64,000 nucleotides of DNA, from assembly GCA_001304855.1 (NCBI GenBank), contig BBZN01000009.1, positions 1 to 64,000 of the forward strand, in the 5' to 3' direction. This document shows positions 9,950 through 20,127 of this stretch, piece after piece. The translations under genes and the position numbers were made by a program. This stretch comes from Clostridia bacterium UC5.1-1D2 (GTDB taxonomy: Bacteria; Bacillota; Clostridia; Lachnospirales; Lachnospiraceae). Under the pieces are notes generated by a model. That model was not told where the DNA came from and ran no database searches. It saw nothing but the letters and a program-made list of their open reading frames with translations. The number at the start of each line of letters is the position of its first letter. Within the stretch, counting starts at the first letter, position 1.

Positions 9950-12014
9950 TCAGATTCTTAAGGACGCATAATAACCGGAGGAGGAAGTATTCAGCAGATC
10001 TCCTACCTTTTCACAGTCGCCGATTAAAATTACATCCTTTGCAAGGCCGTCATACCGGTGGTTCCTCTCCTCATTCTGCGAAGGCCTGTGGCCAGAATAA
10101 CATGTTCTCCCTGTATAAAGAATCTGCCTCTCTCCTTATTCTCCGCCCATATGCCTTATCTGTGATTTCTACACATCTTGTTGACAGGTGGATTCTCACG
10201 CGGTCGATTGTCCTTGCATGCTCCACTTCCGTCCTGCCCTCGTCATATTCATGGGTCATGTAGAATTCCGTCCAGAAATGTTCCTCAGGCGTATCTCTCC
10301 AGTTCTCCTTCATCAGCTGATCTTCCATCTCCACCACGTCCACCTCCCGGCCCGAAGCCTGAAGCCATACGGTCTGCTCACAGCCAACCTGGCCGCCGCC
10401 CACCACAATCACCTTTTGGCCCAGATCTTCCCTGCGCTCAAACAGTTCGCCAGAATGGATTACATTGCTTCCCTCAGCTCCCGGAATGCCGGGTATAAAC
10501 TTCTCAGCCCCCACCGCCACAATAACTGCATCCGGGCGCTGGTCGGATACCAGCTGCGGGGTCGCGTCTGTATTCAGCCGTACCGTCACGTTACTCAGCT
10601 TTTCAACCTGGGCAATCAGATAATCCCGGTAGCGCCTGATATCTGATTTAAAGCTCAGGTATTCAGAGAACTCCAGTCTGCCTCCCAGCTTGTCCCCCTT
10701 TTCAAACAACACTACCTGATGCCCCAGCTTTCCAATCTCCTGGGCCGCCTGAAGTCCTGCGGGACCTCCTCCCACCACCACCACCTTTTTCCGTGTGTGG
10801 CCCGTCCCCGTATCCGGAAGAAGGGTATGTATGATTCTCCGTGGATTCACAGTGCAGACGCTGGTGCCCGTCTGAGGCCTTCTGCTGTAATTGAGGCACC
10901 TCAGGCAGCGGATGCAGGGCCGTATATCTTCCGGCCGCCCGTCTCTGGCTTTGTTGGCCCAGTCCGGATCCGCAATGATGGAACGGGCCATAGCCACCAG
11001 ATCCGCTTTTCCCTCCGCTATAATCTGTTCCGCCATCTCAGGCTCATTGATTCCCCCCACGGTTTCTATAGGAATGTGAACATGCCTGCGGATCTCCTCC
11101 GCAAAGGGGACATTGCATCCTCTCTGCATGTACTGCATCGGAAATGTATTTCCTTCCGTAAATTCATTGTGGATCATACCTACCGAGCACTGGATGATGT
11201 CCGCCGCCTGCTCCATGATTGCAACGCTCCGAACCGCCTCCTCCAGGGTGATGCCGCCCTCCATATGCTCGCTGGCGCTGAACCGCATGCTGATGATCAT
11301 ATCCTCTCCCACCGCTTCCCCGGATCCGTCTGAGCACCATCAAGGGGAACCGGCAGCGGTTTTCCACGCTTCCTCCGTACTCATCTGTCCTGGTATTCTC
11401 TATTGGGGAGAAGAATTCGCCCAAAAGCCAGTTGTGTCCCGCGTGAACATTCACAATATCAAAACCGCCTCTCTTTCCAATGAGGGCTGCCTGGCAAAAT
11501 AATCCGCCACTCTGTGCATCTCCTCCTCGTCCATCCCCTTTACCTCTTTGCCGCCTGCCATGGTCATTCTGCCGCCCATATTCACATCAACAGGGCCAAG
11601 AAGCTTATCGTCCCCCACCGGGTCCCCGAAATGCCCGGGATGGTTCAGTTCAATGGAGGCCAGGGAACCGTAAGCGTGAATCAGATCCGTCATCATATGC
11701 ATTACAGGAAGCTGGTACTCATGTATGGCTTTTCCGCTGAAAAAATCAAAGCGCTCCGCATTTGCGCCCAATGTATATCTGGGATCCACTCCCAGATGGC
11801 CCGTGTTGACAACTGCGGCGCCCCCTTTTGCAATATTTCCAAAATATAAGGCTGCCGTCTCCGTCAAGCTGGAACATCCGTTATTCCCGGCCCGGTACAG
11901 GTTGGGACCTCCGCTGTGGGGTGACGATACGATTCTATTCTTCAGAACCTTTCCCCTTATGGTAAGCGGACTGAATAAATGTGGATATCTGCACTTGTAT
12001 TCCTGCATAAACAT
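9950..12014 (-). CDS. Old Yellow Enzyme-type NADH:flavin oxidoreductase (FadH/BaiH-like), frameshifted
   Basis: Three-domain flavoenzyme expected to reduce activated C=C bonds using NAD(P)H. An N-terminal FMN TIM barrel (FSPLTIRGKVLKNRIVSSP, RFPLMVLRRIRG, ADLVAMARSIIADPDW) leads to an iron-sulfur segment CIRCLRCLNY...VCTVNP near residue 370. Two dinucleotide folds follow: KVVVVGGGPAGLQAAQEIG (FAD) and KVIVVGGGQVGCEQ (NADH). The cysteine spacing (C-x2-C-x2-C) is tighter than the usual C-x2-C-x3-C of 2,4-dienoyl-CoA reductase. Frame breaks lie near 11460, 11310 and 10100; the repaired length is about 688, normal for the class. First gene of its operon, with AAAGGAGGGG before the ATG. The substrate is unknown; relatives act on enoyl-CoA or bile-acid enones. 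Confidence 0.88.
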
Positions 12015-12047
12015 GCCCCTCCTTTAGTGTGTTAAAGTATAGAAATA

Positions 12048-12075
12048 ATTATAATTCAATTCTACGATTTGTCAA
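12048..12075 (-). promoter_or_regulatory. Consensus sigma-A promoter of flavoprotein-dpp-peptidase operon
   Basis: The minus strand shows TTGACA (12075-12070), a 16-bp spacer and TATAAT (12053-12048), about 35 bp before the flavoprotein ATG. Both hexamers match consensus exactly. It lies right after the terminator of the upstream regulator gene, so the downstream transporter operon has its own start. Confidence 0.8.
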
Positions 12076-12112
12076 CTGTAAAATTGTAAATATGTGATTT
12101 ATTTTTTCTGAA

Positions 12113-12185
12113 CAAAAAAGGACGCAAAAACTGCCGCCGCCAAATCCCAAGCCGGAATAAAAAGGCTTGCAATCGGCGCGGCAGA
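12113..12185 (-). terminator. Rho-independent terminator after the ArsR-type regulator
   Basis: On the minus strand an outer stem CTGCCGC.../...GGCGGCAG and an inner stem AAGCC/GGCTT form a nested hairpin immediately followed by TTTTTGCG and TTTTTT. It begins a few bases after the regulator stop at 12189. It separates the first transporter operon from the next promoter. Confidence 0.75.
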
Positions 12186-12188
12186 TAT

Positions 12189-13342
12189 TCAGACGTCAGG
12201 TGAATGCTGTATTACGGACGCAACATTATTTGAACCTCTCAATACTTCAAATAATTCAGCATCTGATCCTGGAGCGTAAGGAGTTTTATCCTTTTTCAGC
12301 CGGTAATACACAAATTTTTTAATTTTGCTGCTCGTGACCAGATCCGCTTCCCTCAGCATTTTCAGATGGAGGGAGATTGTACTGGGCGAAAGACGGAGGA
12401 TATCGCTGATCTCCTTGGTGGTGGCCTCCCCGTTCCACAGAACCTTTAATATCTTAAAACGGCTCTCGTCACTGAGCACACGCATCAGCTGGAAATAAGA
12501 ATCCGGTATGGGCTTGCTGACCTGGAGGGCCCTGTAATTCAGATTCAGGTTCATGTTCACACGGTTTCCATAAACGCTGCCGTGAAGGTGGTTATCACCG
12601 AAAATGGTGGGTGTGATGGTAAGGGATTCAATCTGGCTGATCCGGGCGGCCAGCATTGGCTTTTGTCAAAAATCAACATTCCGCCGTCAATTTTCAGCTG
12701 GCTGTGAAACTGCTTCAGATACTCCAGCAGCGTAGTGTGGCTGAGAGAAATCTCCTCATACACAATGATGTCCTTCACATAACTGCTGATGGACTCCCAT
12801 TCCTTGGAAAAAGCGAAGTCCCAATAATCCTTAAGCACTTCAATCAAGCGGTTTTTCAGTTCCCCCGAATTGGCCAGGACATAAGATGCGATATCCATAT
12901 CCATCAGTTCATACCCTCTGGCGGACAGCTCCTCCCTGCATCTTTCTTCATCCAGGGACCAGCCCGCAAAGGTGTCCAACGTGATATCCAGTTCATGAAC
13001 CGACAGCCCCAGCACATAATAAATAAACTCTACCATGGGCACAAGCATAATCTTCTCCGCCATAGCGTTAAAGTCGCACTGGTAATTGGCGCTCTCGTCA
13101 ATTAAGGTGCCCACCAGATCCAGAATATAATACCAATGGCCGAAATTTCTCCCAATATAATCGATCTCCTTCTGCAAATCTTTGGGAAGCATATCATGAA
13201 TATGCATGGCGAAATCTCCGCAGGCCGGATGGAGCTCCGGTTCCGCCATCACATGAAAACTCATCAATTCTTCCATCGTTGAAGAGTAGCAGAATTGACA
13301 TTTAACATTCTTTAATGTTTTATCGTTGCTGATAGAAAGCAT
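12189..13342 (-). CDS. Transcriptional regulator with C-terminal ArsR-type winged helix, frameshifted
   Basis: About 384 residues after repair of one frame break near 12655. The first 230 residues are helical with no recognised enzyme motif (FNAMAEKIMLVPMVEFIYYV, DITLDTFAGWSLDEE). The C-terminal 90 residues form an ArsR-like winged helix: RVLSDESRFKILKVLWNGEA, SDILRLSPSTISLHLKMLRE (recognition helix), then a basic wing ending YYRLK. This long-sensor architecture occurs in Clostridia and Bacilli regulators. It lies between the two transporter operons and may control one or both. The effector is unknown. Confidence 0.75.
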
Positions 13343-13386
13343 AGTTTACCTCTCGATAATTTGTCGTTTTACCAAATCATTTTTAT

Positions 13387-13416
13387 ATTGTAAACATTTT
13401 TTTGCACTTTTTTCAA
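13387..13416 (-). promoter_or_regulatory. Probable promoter of the ArsR-type regulator
   Basis: The minus strand reads TTGAAA (13416-13411), an 18-bp A/T-rich spacer and TACAAT (13392-13387), 45 bp before the regulator ATG. Both boxes are one base off consensus. The regulator may thus be expressed independently of the upstream operon. Confidence 0.5.
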
Positions 13417-13429
13417 GCTTTTTTATTTT

Positions 13430-14527
13430 TCAAAAAATCCTTCCTGTCTCATCCTGCATATACTTCTTTCCGGCCTCAGCTGCCCTCTGCCTCATAAAAT
13501 CAAAAAACAGATGGCAAGCCATGGAATTTAACCTCAGCTTGACATCTGTTTTAATCCTGTTATTCACAGTGGGAATAAACGAGATTGGTCCTGTTATATA
13601 GCAGTCGTATTTGTGAAGGAACCTTTCCCGCACTTTATCATCGTCAAAATAATGGGGATCGCCTGATATCAGGGCGTCGTAATCCTCCAGAAGATCCAGC
13701 ATCCGGGCTGTGCACCCATAATCAAAGACTTGCGTCCCATTTTCCTGAACTATAATGGAAAATTTTGTAAACTTAGGAATATGAACGATGCTGTCGGCCC
13801 GGGCAGTAAATTCTTCGCCCAGAATATTGAAGGTTACGGCCCCCTTTGCCACAAAGAACAGATTGCTCTCATCATATGGGCGGTTCCAATCAATGCGCAC
13901 TCCCCGCTCCATTTCTGCCAGCCAGATTTCATGGACATTATCCGTCTCCCACCGGCCCACTTTCTGTTTGAAAACAGCCTTGTCAAAAACAAAGGTGGAG
14001 AAGCCGAATCCCTGAGGCCTCACTTCCCGCATCTCCTCTTTCCCTATTATCTTTACATGGACAGGCTCTTCCCTGGGAAAATTCTTTATTCTGTCCAGAT
14101 ACCAGGCTCTGAATTCCGGTTCTTCATACATTCCGGGATAATTGTCTTTTATCCGGTTTTTGTTAATAGTGCCGCCTGCCATATCGATGTCGTGGAACAA
14201 TTCCCTCCAGACTGTTCCATCCTCCAGATATGTAAATCCATGGGCTGTGTTAGGCGGTAAGTGGAGAATGTCCCCCTCTGTGATCACACAGCGTTTGCCC
14301 CGCACCGTCACCTCCACAGATCCTTTCGCAATATAGAAGGTTTCACATCCCTTTTCGTGTATATGGTAATTTACATGATCTCCCTTTTGATATATGGTAT
14401 CACTGCACTCATTCTTCATCCTGGGGCCTTCCGGCATTGTAAACTGATGGACCTCCTCTGTTCCGTCATTCAGGTTAAAAAGCCAGTCTTCCTTGTTATA
14501 CGCCTCGATTAAATACTTATTATTCAT
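13430..14527 (-). CDS. Bicupin-domain protein
   Basis: 365-residue protein starting at MNNKYLIEAY (GGGAGAAGG ribosome site); a longer upstream frame exists but would overlap the binding-protein gene. Cupin 1, around residues 55-115, has HIHEKGCETFYIAKG and LPPNTAHGF, which supply the usual His/Glu metal ligands. Cupin 2, around 215-275, has SNLFFVAKGAVTFNILGE but fewer His ligands. Bicupins include dioxygenases, isomerases and decarboxylases; the substrate cannot be told. It lies 17 bp downstream of a binding-protein gene, so it probably acts on the transported compound. Confidence 0.75.
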   Translation of the reverse strand: MNNKYLIEAYNKEDWLFNLNDGTEEVHQFTMPEGPRMKNECSDTIYQKGDHVNYHIHEKGCETFYIAKGSVEVTVRGKRCVITEGDILHLPPNTAHGFTYLEDGTVWRELFHDIDMAGGTINKNRIKDNYPGMYEEPEFRAWYLDRIKNFPREEPVHVKIIGKEEMREVRPQGFGFSTFVFDKAVFKQKVGRWETDNVHEIWLAEMERGVRIDWNRPYDESNLFFVAKGAVTFNILGEEFTARADSIVHIPKFTKFSIIVQENGTQVFDYGCTARMLDLLEDYDALISGDPHYFDDDKVRERFLHKYDCYITGPISFIPTVNNRIKTDVKLRLNSMACHLFFDFMRQRAAEAGKKYMQDETGRIF

Positions 14528-14543
14528 TGCCTTCTCCCGCTCT

Positions 14544-16085
14544 TTATTCCCAGCTCCAGTCAGAAACCGTGTATGTGCCCTGTGCAACTGCTTTAATGCC
14601 CTTTAAGTCTTTGTTTGCACCTATGGTTGTATTTACCTGATAGATAGGCCATACGTCCACATTATCATACATTGTATGTACGATCTCTCTGCATGCCTCA
14701 AGGCGCTCCTCCTGGTCGATGCTGGTTCTGTTGGTGTCAAATGCCTCATTCAGCTTAGGATCGTCCAGCTGCGAATAGTTCTGTGCCTGTCCGCCCCTGA
14801 ATAAGCCGTAATTGTCGTCAAAATCATTGATTGCAAGGGTCATAGAGTAAAGGTTAATTTCAAAATCAGAATTATCGGTCAAATCGCTCCATGCATTGCG
14901 CTCCAGTTTTTCAACACTCACATCAAAGCCGGCCTCATTCAGCTGTGCCTGTATTACCTCAACGGGCTTGTAATATCTGGCATTCTCCTGTGTGCGGAAA
15001 TTAAGTTTCAGTTCTCCCGGAGCATAGCCGCACTCAGCCAGAAGTTCAATGGATTTCTGCGGATCATAATCGTACCCTCCGTATTCCGGATCACTTCCCG
15101 GAAGCCATGTGGGATACATACAGTTGGACAGTTCCCCGTCCCCTTCCATCGCTGCGATCAGCACCGCCTCTTTGTCAATAGCGTGGGCCACTGCCTGTCT
15201 AAGCCTTATGTCGGAGAAAATGCCTTCGTGGTTAAAAAATATGTAAGTCACAGTTGCAGATGCAGTAGAGTCGGTCTGAAGCGCCTGGTTATCCCTGATG
15301 GAAGGCAGATCTGTCTGCAGTACGTTGGGAAGCACATCGATCTCATCATTTTCCAGCGCAATTGCAGCAGTGGCGCTGTCTGTATAAATCTTATAGGTTA
15401 AATGCTTAATCGGCACGTTTCCGTTGTGCCAGTTATCGTTCGCCTCCAGGCTGATATGGTCGCCGCTCTGCCACTCTACGAATTTGTAAGCGCCTGTGCC
15501 GACCGGATTTCTCATAAATCCTTCCTGTCCCACTTCCTCATAGTAGGCTTTGGGGAAGATTACCAGCTCGTCGCCGGCCACGCATTCGATTCCCGGCCCG
15601 TACACAGATTTAAAGTGGATAACCACGTGGCTGTCATCCACCACCTCCATGCCTTCCATAGCAGACGTGGTTGCAACTGCAAGCTTTGCATCAATAATCG
15701 TGTTATAAGAGAATGCGACGTCCTCAGCCGTCATTTTCTCCCCGTTATGAAAAATGACGTCATCCCGCAATTCAAAGGTGAGATCCGTCCCGTCCTCATT
15801 GTACTTCCAGGACTTTGCCAAATCCGGCACATACTCCCCGTCTGTGTTCTTTGCAATCAATCCGTCAAATATCTGCATAGACACGTTTTTGGACGGCGAA
15901 TTGGATGCAAAGCCGGAACACAGGCTGTCAGGATCTGCTTCCAGGGAAACTCTTATGCTGTCGCGCCCTGTGCCTGACGTTTCCGCCTCCTTCTGTCCGC
16001 CTGCATTTTTACTGCCGGAAGAACAGGCTGTCAACGCCAGAACTGCTGCTAACGCCATGATAGCTACACAACTTTTTCTTTTCAT
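14544..16085 (-). CDS. Opp/Dpp-type substrate-binding lipoprotein (SBP family 5), intact
   Basis: 514-residue lipoprotein. The start MKRKSCVAIMALAAV is chosen because the signal peptide then ends properly at LTAC (Cys21). Family-5 motifs: QIFDGLI, WKYNEDGTDLTFELRDDVIF, NGEKMTAEDVAFSYNTIIDA, RLRQAVAHAIDKEAV and the terminal YTVSDWSWE. It is closely related to the protein at 4538-6069, so the two transporters look like duplicates with diverged receptors. It follows dppF by 22 bp and precedes the bicupin gene. Confidence 0.93.
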   Translation of the reverse strand: MKRKSCVAIMALAAVLALTACSSGSKNAGGQKEAETSGTGRDSIRVSLEADPDSLCSGFASNSPSKNVSMQIFDGLIAKNTDGEYVPDLAKSWKYNEDGTDLTFELRDDVIFHNGEKMTAEDVAFSYNTIIDAKLAVATTSAMEGMEVVDDSHVVIHFKSVYGPGIECVAGDELVIFPKAYYEEVGQEGFMRNPVGTGAYKFVEWQSGDHISLEANDNWHNGNVPIKHLTYKIYTDSATAAIALENDEIDVLPNVLQTDLPSIRDNQALQTDSTASATVTYIFFNHEGIFSDIRLRQAVAHAIDKEAVLIAAMEGDGELSNCMYPTWLPGSDPEYGGYDYDPQKSIELLAECGYAPGELKLNFRTQENARYYKPVEVIQAQLNEAGFDVSVEKLERNAWSDLTDNSDFEINLYSMTLAINDFDDNYGLFRGGQAQNYSQLDDPKLNEAFDTNRTSIDQEERLEACREIVHTMYDNVDVWPIYQVNTTIGANKDLKGIKAVAQGTYTVSDWSWE

Positions 16086-16107
16086 ATTCAATCCTCTCTT
16101 TAATGTT

Positions 16108-17085
16108 TTATTCACCATGCGTGTATACGCCGGATGGTTCATATAATCTGCAGGCCGCAAAATGCCCCTTTTCCTGTTCTATAAGCGGAAAATCCCGTCC
16201 CCGGCAGGTTTTCTCTGCATAAGGACATCTGGCGGCAAACCTGCACCCCGGTTCCGGATCGATGGGGCTGGAAACCTCTCCGCTGAGAAGTACCCTGGGC
16301 TTTCCCCTCTTTGAGAGATTGGGCATGGGAATGGCCTCCAGGAGCGCTCTGGTATAAGGGTGCAGGGGATTTTTAAACAGTTCAGACGCCGGAGCCAGTT
16401 CCACACAGGTTCCCAGATACATAACTGCAATCTGGCTGGATATATGCCTTACCACAGACAGATCGTGGGTTATAAACATATAGGTAAGGCCCAGCTCATC
16501 CTGCAAATCCATAAGAAGGTTCAGGATCTGCGCCTGGATACTCACATCCAGAGCGCTGACCGGCTCGTCACATACCACAAACTTGGGATTCAGTATCAGC
16601 GCTCTCCCCACTCCGATTCTCTGCCTGCGGCCCCCGTCCAGCTCATGGGGATAACTGTTTACAAGACGGGAAGCCAGCCCCACTGTGTCCATCATCCTGC
16701 GCACCTGTCTGTATACATCCCCACTGTCCTTACATACATTATTGGCCACCAGCGGTTCTGCTATCAGTTCGCTGACAGTCATTCTCGGATCCAGGCTTGC
16801 ATAGGGATCCTGGAAAATCATCTGCGCCTGCCTGCGAAACCCTTTTATTTCCCTCCGGGACATTTTTGTAATGTCCTGTCCCTCAAAATAGACATTTCCG
16901 TCTGTGGCGCCGGACAGCCGCAGCATCACACGCCCAAGTGTGGATTTTCCGCATCCCGATTCCCCCACCACGCCCAGGGTACAGCCTTTTTCAATGGTAA
17001 AGTTGACGCCGTCCACTGCATGGAGGACTCCCGACGGGGTGTTAAAATATTTTTTCAAATTTCTGGTTTCAAGTAATGGAGCCAT
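16108..17085 (-). CDS. Opp/Dpp ABC ATPase, DppF/OppF type (second system), intact
   Basis: 325-residue ATPase. [15 protein letters not shown] (Walker A), [16 protein letters not shown] (Q-loop), [18 protein letters not shown] (signature), [17 protein letters not shown] (Walker B), [12 protein letters not shown] (switch), then the Cys motif [14 protein letters not shown] and a proper C-terminus. It starts 4 bp after dppD stops. It is strongly similar to the DppF at 6080-7031 and shows what that broken gene should read. Confidence 0.95.
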   Translation of the reverse strand: MAPLLETRNLKKYFNTPSGVLHAVDGVNFTIEKGCTLGVVGESGCGKSTLGRVMLRLSGATDGNVYFEGQDITKMSRREIKGFRRQAQMIFQDPYASLDPRMTVSELIAEPLVANNVCKDSGDVYRQVRRMMDTVGLASRLVNSYPHELDGGRRQRIGVGRALILNPKFVVCDEPVSALDVSIQAQILNLLMDLQDELGLTYMFITHDLSVVRHISSQIAVMYLGTCVELAPASELFKNPLHPYTRALLEAIPMPNLSKRGKPRVLLSGEVSSPIDPEPGCRFAARCPYAEKTCRGRDFPLIEQEKGHFAACRLYEPSGVYTHGE

Positions 17086-17088
17086 ATC

Positions 17089-18066
17089 CTATCCTCCGAT
17101 TTTTCTTAAATGGCACTTGATTGTATGAGTCCCGGCTGCTGCGTCAGGGGGCTGTTTCTGCCTGCAAATGTCCGCACAACAGGGACATCTGGGACTGAAC
17201 TTACATCCTGTGGGAAGATTTGACGGGTCCGGCATCAGGCCGTCAATGGGCCTGAGACGTTTTTCCGTACCGTCCATCCCAGGGATGGATCCGAATAATC
17301 CTTCCGTATAGGGATGGTGCTCTTTCCCCTCAAAGATATCAAACACAGTGCCTGTTCTACAATTTCCCCCGCATACATTACGGCCACAATATCACAGGTC
17401 TCCGCCACTATGCCCAGATCGTGGGTGATCATAATCATGGAGGTTCCAAATTTTTTCTTCAAATCATCCATCATAGCCAAAACCTGAGCCTGAATAGTCA
17501 CATCCAGAGCTGTTGTGGGTTCGTCCGCTACCAGCAGTTCCGGCCTGCATGCAAGCGCAATGGCAATCACCGCACGCTGTTTCATCCCTCCTGAAAACTG
17601 GTGGGGATATTCATGCTTTCTTGCCCTTGGTATCCCCACCATCTCAAAAAGTTCATCTACTTTCTGGTTGATACTGCTCCGGTCAAGCTTCTCCTCATTA
17701 TGCAATTCCAGCATTTCGGCTACCTGCTCCCCAACGGGAATCACCGGATTCAGGCTGGTCATGGGATCCTGAAAAATCATGGATATTTTTTTCCTCTGTA
17801 GGAAAGCATCTCGCTCTCCCTCAGCTCCAGAAGATTCTGTCCCTCAAAAACACATCCCCCTCGCGAATAAAGCCGATTTTAGAGGGAAGCAGCCGGAGTA
17901 TGGACATCGCTGTGGTAGTCTTACCCGCCCCTGTCTCACCCACAAGGCCGATGGTCTGTCCCCGCTCCAGCCGAAAGCTTATGTTATTAACAGCGTGTAT
18001 CACCGTATCGTCTGATTCATATTCAACACGGAGGTTTCTGACCTCCAGCAACGGCTTCTCTGACAT
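17089..18066 (-). CDS. Opp/Dpp ABC ATPase, DppD/OppD type (second system), frameshifted
   Basis: The start [20 protein letters not shown] lies at 18066. [16 protein letters not shown] (Walker A) is in the first segment. [32 protein letters not shown] and [17 protein letters not shown] are in the second. The Cys cluster [17 protein letters not shown] and [10 protein letters not shown] end the third. Frame breaks lie near 17800 and 17350; the repaired length is about 326 residues. It sits between dppC (13 bp) and dppF (4 bp). Confidence 0.92.
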
Positions 18067-18078
18067 AAGATTCTCCCC

Positions 18079-18957
18079 CTAATTTTTAAGTTTGGGATCC
18101 AAAGCGTCCCTGAGCCCGTCTCCCACCAGGTTAAAAGCTATGGTTGCAATCATGATAGCCACACCAGGTATCACAACCAGATAAGGGCAATCCCTCATAT
18201 AATTCCGGGCCTCGGAGAGCATGGCCCCCCATTCAGGAGTGGGGGATTCAATGCCCAGTCCTATATAGCTAAGACCGGAAATTGCCAAAATCGTGGTAGC
18301 CAGATGGAGAGTGGCCTGCACGATAATCGGTCCAAGGGCATTTGGAATGATATGTTTAAAAAAGATGCGAAATTCCGACGAGCCGCTGGCTCTTGCCGCT
18401 TCTATGAACTCCTGGTTTTTTATAGGCATGATGGCGCTGCGGAAGATGCGGGCAAATCCCGGAACCACCCCGATGGTACATGCCATCACCAGATTGGGAA
18501 TTCCGCCTCCCAGGGAGGCCACGATGCAGATTGCCATAAGCGTAAAGGGAATAGAGTAAAAAATATCATTTACCCGCATAATGATATTGTCGACAATACC
18601 GCCGCAGTAAGCTGCCACACCGCCCAGCAAAACTCCCAGCACCGTGGATATGGCAATAACCGTTACGCTGATAAACAGTGAAACTCTCGCCCCATAGATG
18701 ACCCTTGCCAATATATCCCGGCCATACTGGTCTGTGCCAAGCAGGTGGGCCGGGCTCACGCCCGGATGCTGAAGCCTTTCCCTTACATTCTGCAGTACCA
18801 CATCATCGTGATAGTCAAAAAACAAATCCGCAGACAAAGCCAGAAGGATAAGCGCAATCACAAGCACAAGCCCCAGCATAGCCAGTTTATTTCTGCTGAA
18901 ACGCCTGCATATAAACGTCAGCCTGCTTCTCTTTTTATATTCTTCTGTCGGTTTCAT
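18079..18957 (-). CDS. Opp/Dpp ABC permease, DppC type (second system)
   Basis: Intact 292-residue permease: N-terminal KNKLAML-type helix, HLLGTDQYGRDILARVIYGA, EAA loop EFIEAARASGSSEFRIFFKH, and the family end LVGDGLRDALDPKLKN. Its start overlaps the dppB stop by 4 bp. Confidence 0.95.
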   Translation of the reverse strand: MKPTEEYKKRSRLTFICRRFSRNKLAMLGLVLVIALILLALSADLFFDYHDDVVLQNVRERLQHPGVSPAHLLGTDQYGRDILARVIYGARVSLFISVTVIAISTVLGVLLGGVAAYCGGIVDNIIMRVNDIFYSIPFTLMAICIVASLGGGIPNLVMACTIGVVPGFARIFRSAIMPIKNQEFIEAARASGSSEFRIFFKHIIPNALGPIIVQATLHLATTILAISGLSYIGLGIESPTPEWGAMLSEARNYMRDCPYLVVIPGVAIMIATIAFNLVGDGLRDALDPKLKN

Positions 18958-19908
18958 GAAACAGCCCTCCCTATCTTTTTCTGCCGTACATATTGGGATT
19001 TCAGGCGCGGGTCAATATAAGCGTAAAGCACATCCACAAACAGATTAATAAATCCGGCCAGCAGCGCAATAAATATAACCTCTGCCATGACCATGGGGAT
19101 GTCCTTTCCCCTGACTGCAGTTACAGCCAGAGTTCCCAGCCCCGGCAGGGCAAACACACTTTCAATAATCATCGTTCCGCCCAGAAGCCCGCTCAAATTC
19201 ATACCTATAATCGTAATTATGGGCATCAGAGCATTGCGGAGGGCATGTCTGAAAATAACAATTTTTTCGCTGGCCCCCTTGGCCCTGGCCATTGTTATGT
19301 ATTCAGCCCTTATTACCTCCAGCATATTGGACCGGGTCATCCTGACCAGCGTCGCCATATTGGATGCCATCAGAGCGATGGAGGGAAGGATAAAGCTTTT
19401 CCAGGAATCCGCTCCTGTGGCAGGCAGCCAGTGGAGTCTGGAGGCAAACAGCAAAACCAGCATCGTGCCAAGCCAGAAGCCGGGCATAGATGCCAGTATC
19501 AAAGCCCCCGCCATTGTGGCGTTGTCAAGAGCCGAGTACTGTTTCACTGCTGAGAGAACGCCGATTGGCACGCCTATGACCACCGTCAGCATAATCGAAC
19601 CGAAAGCAAGGGCCAATGTGGTTGGGAAACGGGTCATGATCTCCTTAAAGACAGGCAGATGGGTTCTGTAGGAGGAGCCGAAGTCCCCCTTGAGGGCATT
19701 GACAATATAGTTGGCATACCGGACCATAAACGGATCGTTAAGCCCATCTCCTCCCTCAGAGCCTCTATGGCTTCCACGGGGGCCTTGTCACCCAGTATGA
19801 TTTTGCCGGATCCCCGGGCGCCATCTCCAATATTACAAAGATAAAAAATGACATGCCCAGAATTACCGGAATCATCATAGCAAGCCTTTTCAGGATATAC
19901 TTTGACAT
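18954..19908 (-). CDS. Opp/Dpp ABC permease, DppB type (second system), frameshifted at N-terminus
   Basis: From the ATG at 19908 the protein begins SKYILKRLAMMIPVILGMSF and LEMAPGDPAK; breaks near 19815 and 19742 then shift into the long C-terminal frame with VRYANYIVNAL and the EAA loop EYITMARAKGASEKIVIFRH. It ends YAYIDPRLKSQYVRQKKIG. The repaired length is about 318 residues. It is the first gene of the transporter operon that starts from the palindrome-containing promoter at 20064-20092. Confidence 0.9.
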
Positions 19909-20063
19909 TTCTTTACCGCCTTTCTCCAGAAGAATTTATAAAAAATTAAAACTGTACGTGTTTACATATTTTCCCTTATGATGTATAATAAAAACATGAT
20001 TTCGTCCAATTTTTTTCCTTTATAATTATAGTTTTTGTTTGAATTTTTATTCTATTTCGTTTT

Positions 20064-20092
20064 ATTATAATTAAACGCGTTTAATTTGTCAA
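20064..20092 (-). promoter_or_regulatory. Perfect consensus promoter of first dpp operon, spacer filled by operator
   Basis: The minus strand carries TTGACA (20092-20087), a 17-bp spacer and TATAAT (20069-20064), all exact consensus. The spacer coincides almost exactly with the palindrome at 20069-20086. A repressor bound there would block RNA polymerase, so strong expression in the absence of repressor is expected. Confidence 0.88.
20069..20086. promoter_or_regulatory. 18-bp perfect palindrome, likely TetR operator
   Basis: AATTAAACGCGTTTAATT is a perfect 18-bp inverted repeat lying between the -35 and -10 boxes of the transporter promoter and 42 bp upstream of the divergent TetR gene. TetR-family regulators usually bind such palindromes in the shared intergenic region and control both themselves and the neighbour. 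The binding assignment is inference from position. Confidence 0.75.
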
Positions 20093-20127
20093 TCCCATTT
20101 TATTAAATATAAAGAAAGAGGTATTCT

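Noticed and set aside
13342..13430. Leader of the ArsR-type regulator as a riboswitch
   Set aside because: Only 87 bp, very A/T-rich, with no recognisable conserved aptamer structure.
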